Shown here: positions 6,354-7,440 of the stretch, piece by piece | How positions within the stretch are numbered: position 1 is the stretch's first letter | Layout of the letters: every line of letters starts with the position of its first letter | Origin: Chloroflexota bacterium | Lineage (GTDB): Bacteria > Chloroflexota > Dormibacteria > Dormibacterales > Dormibacteraceae | Direction: 5' to 3' | Length of the DNA stretch: 7,440 bases | Assembly: GCA_005880345.1 (NCBI GenBank) | Contig: VBGE01000281.1 | Location: 1-7,440 of the forward strand | Translations under genes and position numbers: made by a program | The notes under the pieces: model-generated | Told to the model about the DNA's origin: nothing | Databases searched by the model: none | What the model saw: the letters and a program-made list of their open reading frames with translations, nothing else

Positions 6354-6359
6354 GGCGGC
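6341..6359. promoter_or_regulatory. Divergent leaderless promoter pair, carboxylase and LysR genes
   Basis: In a gap of 19 bp, plus-strand TATCGT (6347-6352) and minus-strand TACGAT (6353-6348) overlap by 5 bp in the symmetric heptamer TATCGTA. Each box ends exactly 7 nt before a start codon (GTG at 6360 and ATG at 6340), the spacing expected for leaderless transcripts in both directions. No Shine-Dalgarno fits in the space. Motif and spacing are seen; promoter activity is inferred. Confidence 0.5.
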
Positions 6360-7328
6360 GTGCCCGAACCCCCAACTCAACTCGATCTCGACCGTTCGGT
6401 CACGCTCCGGCAGCTCCGGACGTTCAAGACCGTCGCCGACCTGAAGAGCTTCAGCCTGGCGGCGCGGCGGCTCCAGCTGAGCCAGCCCTCCGTCTCCTAC
6501 CAGGTCAAGGAGCTCGAGGAGACGCTGGGTCTGCCGCTGCTCGACCGTCTCGGCAAGCGGGTGCAGCTGACCGAAGCAGGGACGCTCCTCTACGGCTACG
6601 CGCGTCGGATGCTCGACGTTCTCGACGAGGCCGCGGTCGAGATCGAGGAGATCCGCGGCATCAAGCGCGGCACGCTTCGCGTGGGCGCGAGCACGACCGT
6701 TGGGATCTATCTGCTGCCCGCCGCGCTCGGTGCCTTCAAGAAGCTGCACCCAGGGCTGGTCATCTCGCTGGAGATCGGCACTCGCGAGCGGGTGCAGGAG
6801 CAGGTCCTGCTCAACGAGCTCGACCTGGCCGTGGTGGGCCCGGCTCTAAACGACCCCGAGCTCGCGGTCATCCCTTTCCTGACCGACGAGCTTGTCGTGG
6901 TGGCGCCGGCCGGGCATCCTCTGGCGCGCAAGCGCGGCCTCAGCCTGAAAGATCTCGCCGCCCAGCCATTCGTCATGCGGGAGGCCGCGTCGGGCAGCCG
7001 CTGGTCGCTCGAGAAGGCGGCGCGCAAGGCCGGCGCCAGGCTGAAGGTGGCGATGGAGCTCGGCTCCAACGGCGCGATCAAGCACGCGGTGGAGTCAGGC
7101 CTGGGCCTCGCCGTGATCTCGCGTTACGCCTGCGCGCTCGAGTTCTCGAGCGGGCGTCTCGTCGAGCTCGACGTGCGGGGCTTTCCGATTCGTCGCGACT
7201 GGCACATCGTCCACCTGCGCCGGCGCAAGCTGCCTTCCTCGGTCACCGCGTTCATCCAGTTCCTGAAAGACATGACATGGCTCTCGCGCAACGGATCGCG
7301 CGGCCGGATCACGGCACCGACTGATTAG
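6360..7328 (+). CDS. LysR-type transcriptional regulator, CysL/CbbR-like
   Basis: DNA-binding regulator of 322 residues, the usual LysR length. The winged helix-turn-helix spans about 15-72, with the recognition segment AARRLQLSQPSVSYQVKELE (34-53) and the typical LTEAG wing end (70-74). A linker helix (about 75-103) leads to the periplasmic-binding-like effector domain (from about 105: GTLRVGASTTVGIYLLP), containing MELGSNGAIKHAVESGLGLA (232-251), reminiscent of the CysL/CbbR branch. The GTG at 6360 is chosen because it lies just ahead of the DNA-binding domain, has a -10 box 7 nt before it, and starts beyond the divergent carboxylase; an in-frame ATG at 6132 would add 76 residues wholly antisense to that gene. 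Divergent placement suggests control of the carboxylase and of itself. The effector is unknown. The 3' end overlaps the next, convergent gene by 20 bp. Confidence 0.93.
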   Translation: MPEPPTQLDLDRSVTLRQLRTFKTVADLKSFSLAARRLQLSQPSVSYQVKELEETLGLPLLDRLGKRVQLTEAGTLLYGYARRMLDVLDEAAVEIEEIRGIKRGTLRVGASTTVGIYLLPAALGAFKKLHPGLVISLEIGTRERVQEQVLLNELDLAVVGPALNDPELAVIPFLTDELVVVAPAGHPLARKRGLSLKDLAAQPFVMREAASGSRWSLEKAARKAGARLKVAMELGSNGAIKHAVESGLGLAVISRYACALEFSSGRLVELDVRGFPIRRDWHIVHLRRRKLPSSVTAFIQFLKDMTWLSRNGSRGRITAPTD

Positions 7329-7440
7329 TCGATCGGAAATCACGCGCTGCCATCACGCAGACGGCAAAGAGCAGCAGCGCCGCGATCGTCCACAGGTTGG
7401 GGAACGGAAGCAGGCATGGCTGGCGCAGCCACAGCAGCAG
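7309..7440 (-). CDS. C-terminal end of a probable membrane protein, start beyond window
   Basis: An open frame enters from the right edge and ends at a TGA at 7311-7309, giving 43 visible residues. It contains a hydrophobic stretch, LWTIAALLLFAVCVMAARDF, that looks like a last transmembrane helix followed by a short polar tail. It overlaps the end of the LysR gene by 20 bp, tail to tail. The fragment is too short to assign a family, and the frame could be fortuitous; support is the membrane-like composition and the otherwise empty space after the LysR gene. Confidence 0.5.
   Translation of the reverse strand: MLLWLRQPCLLPFPNLWTIAALLLFAVCVMAARDFRSTNQSVP

Noticed and set aside
6132..6359. N-terminal extension of the LysR protein to an ATG at 6132
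   Set aside because: The added 76 residues are entirely antisense to the carboxylase N-terminus and precede a normal LysR start; the GTG at 6360 has a correctly spaced -10 box.
1..7440. tRNA, rRNA, CRISPR, insertion sequence, attachment site or defence gene
   Set aside because: None was recognised: no spaced direct repeats, no transposase or integrase motifs, and nearly all bases are accounted for by ordinary protein-coding genes.

Overview
The window comes from a GC-rich bacterial chromosome. It shows ordinary housekeeping and accessory metabolism, with no sign of phage, plasmid, insertion sequence, CRISPR array or RNA gene. Short intergenic gaps, frequent GTG starts, a lack of clear Shine-Dalgarno sequences and TAnnnT boxes just upstream of start codons all suggest a lineage that uses many leaderless mRNAs. 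Actinomycetota, Chloroflexota, Dormibacterota and Deinococcota are candidates. This taxonomic hint is inference only; no marker gene is present.

Layout, left to right: (1) an SDR oxidoreductase on the minus strand, cut by the left edge; (2) divergent from it, a zinc-dependent MDR alcohol dehydrogenase of the formaldehyde-dehydrogenase-like group (plus); (3) a YgjP/DUF45-type M48 metallopeptidase (minus), tail to tail with the dehydrogenase; (4) divergent from that, an intracellular GH15 glucoamylase-type hydrolase (plus), followed 2 nt later by a small two-helix membrane protein; (5) a 132-bp non-coding stretch with three successive inverted repeats; (6) a PccB-type acyl-CoA carboxylase carboxyltransferase subunit (minus); (7) divergent from it, a LysR-type regulator (plus); (8) the C-terminal end of a probable membrane protein (minus), which overlaps the LysR 3' end and runs off the right edge. 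No stretch longer than 300 bases lacks a gene.

The proteins do not form one obvious pathway. The SDR and alcohol dehydrogenase probably share a control region. The LysR regulator is placed as the classic divergent regulator of the carboxylase. GH15 releases glucose from intracellular alpha-glucans. The metallopeptidase has no evident metabolic link to its neighbours.

The most notable feature is architectural. All three head-to-head gene pairs are only 19 to 29 bp apart, and each gap carries overlapping -10-like hexamers on opposite strands, placed so that most transcripts would begin at or within a few bases of the start codon. I did not find a convincing undescribed multi-gene system; the findings are graded accordingly.
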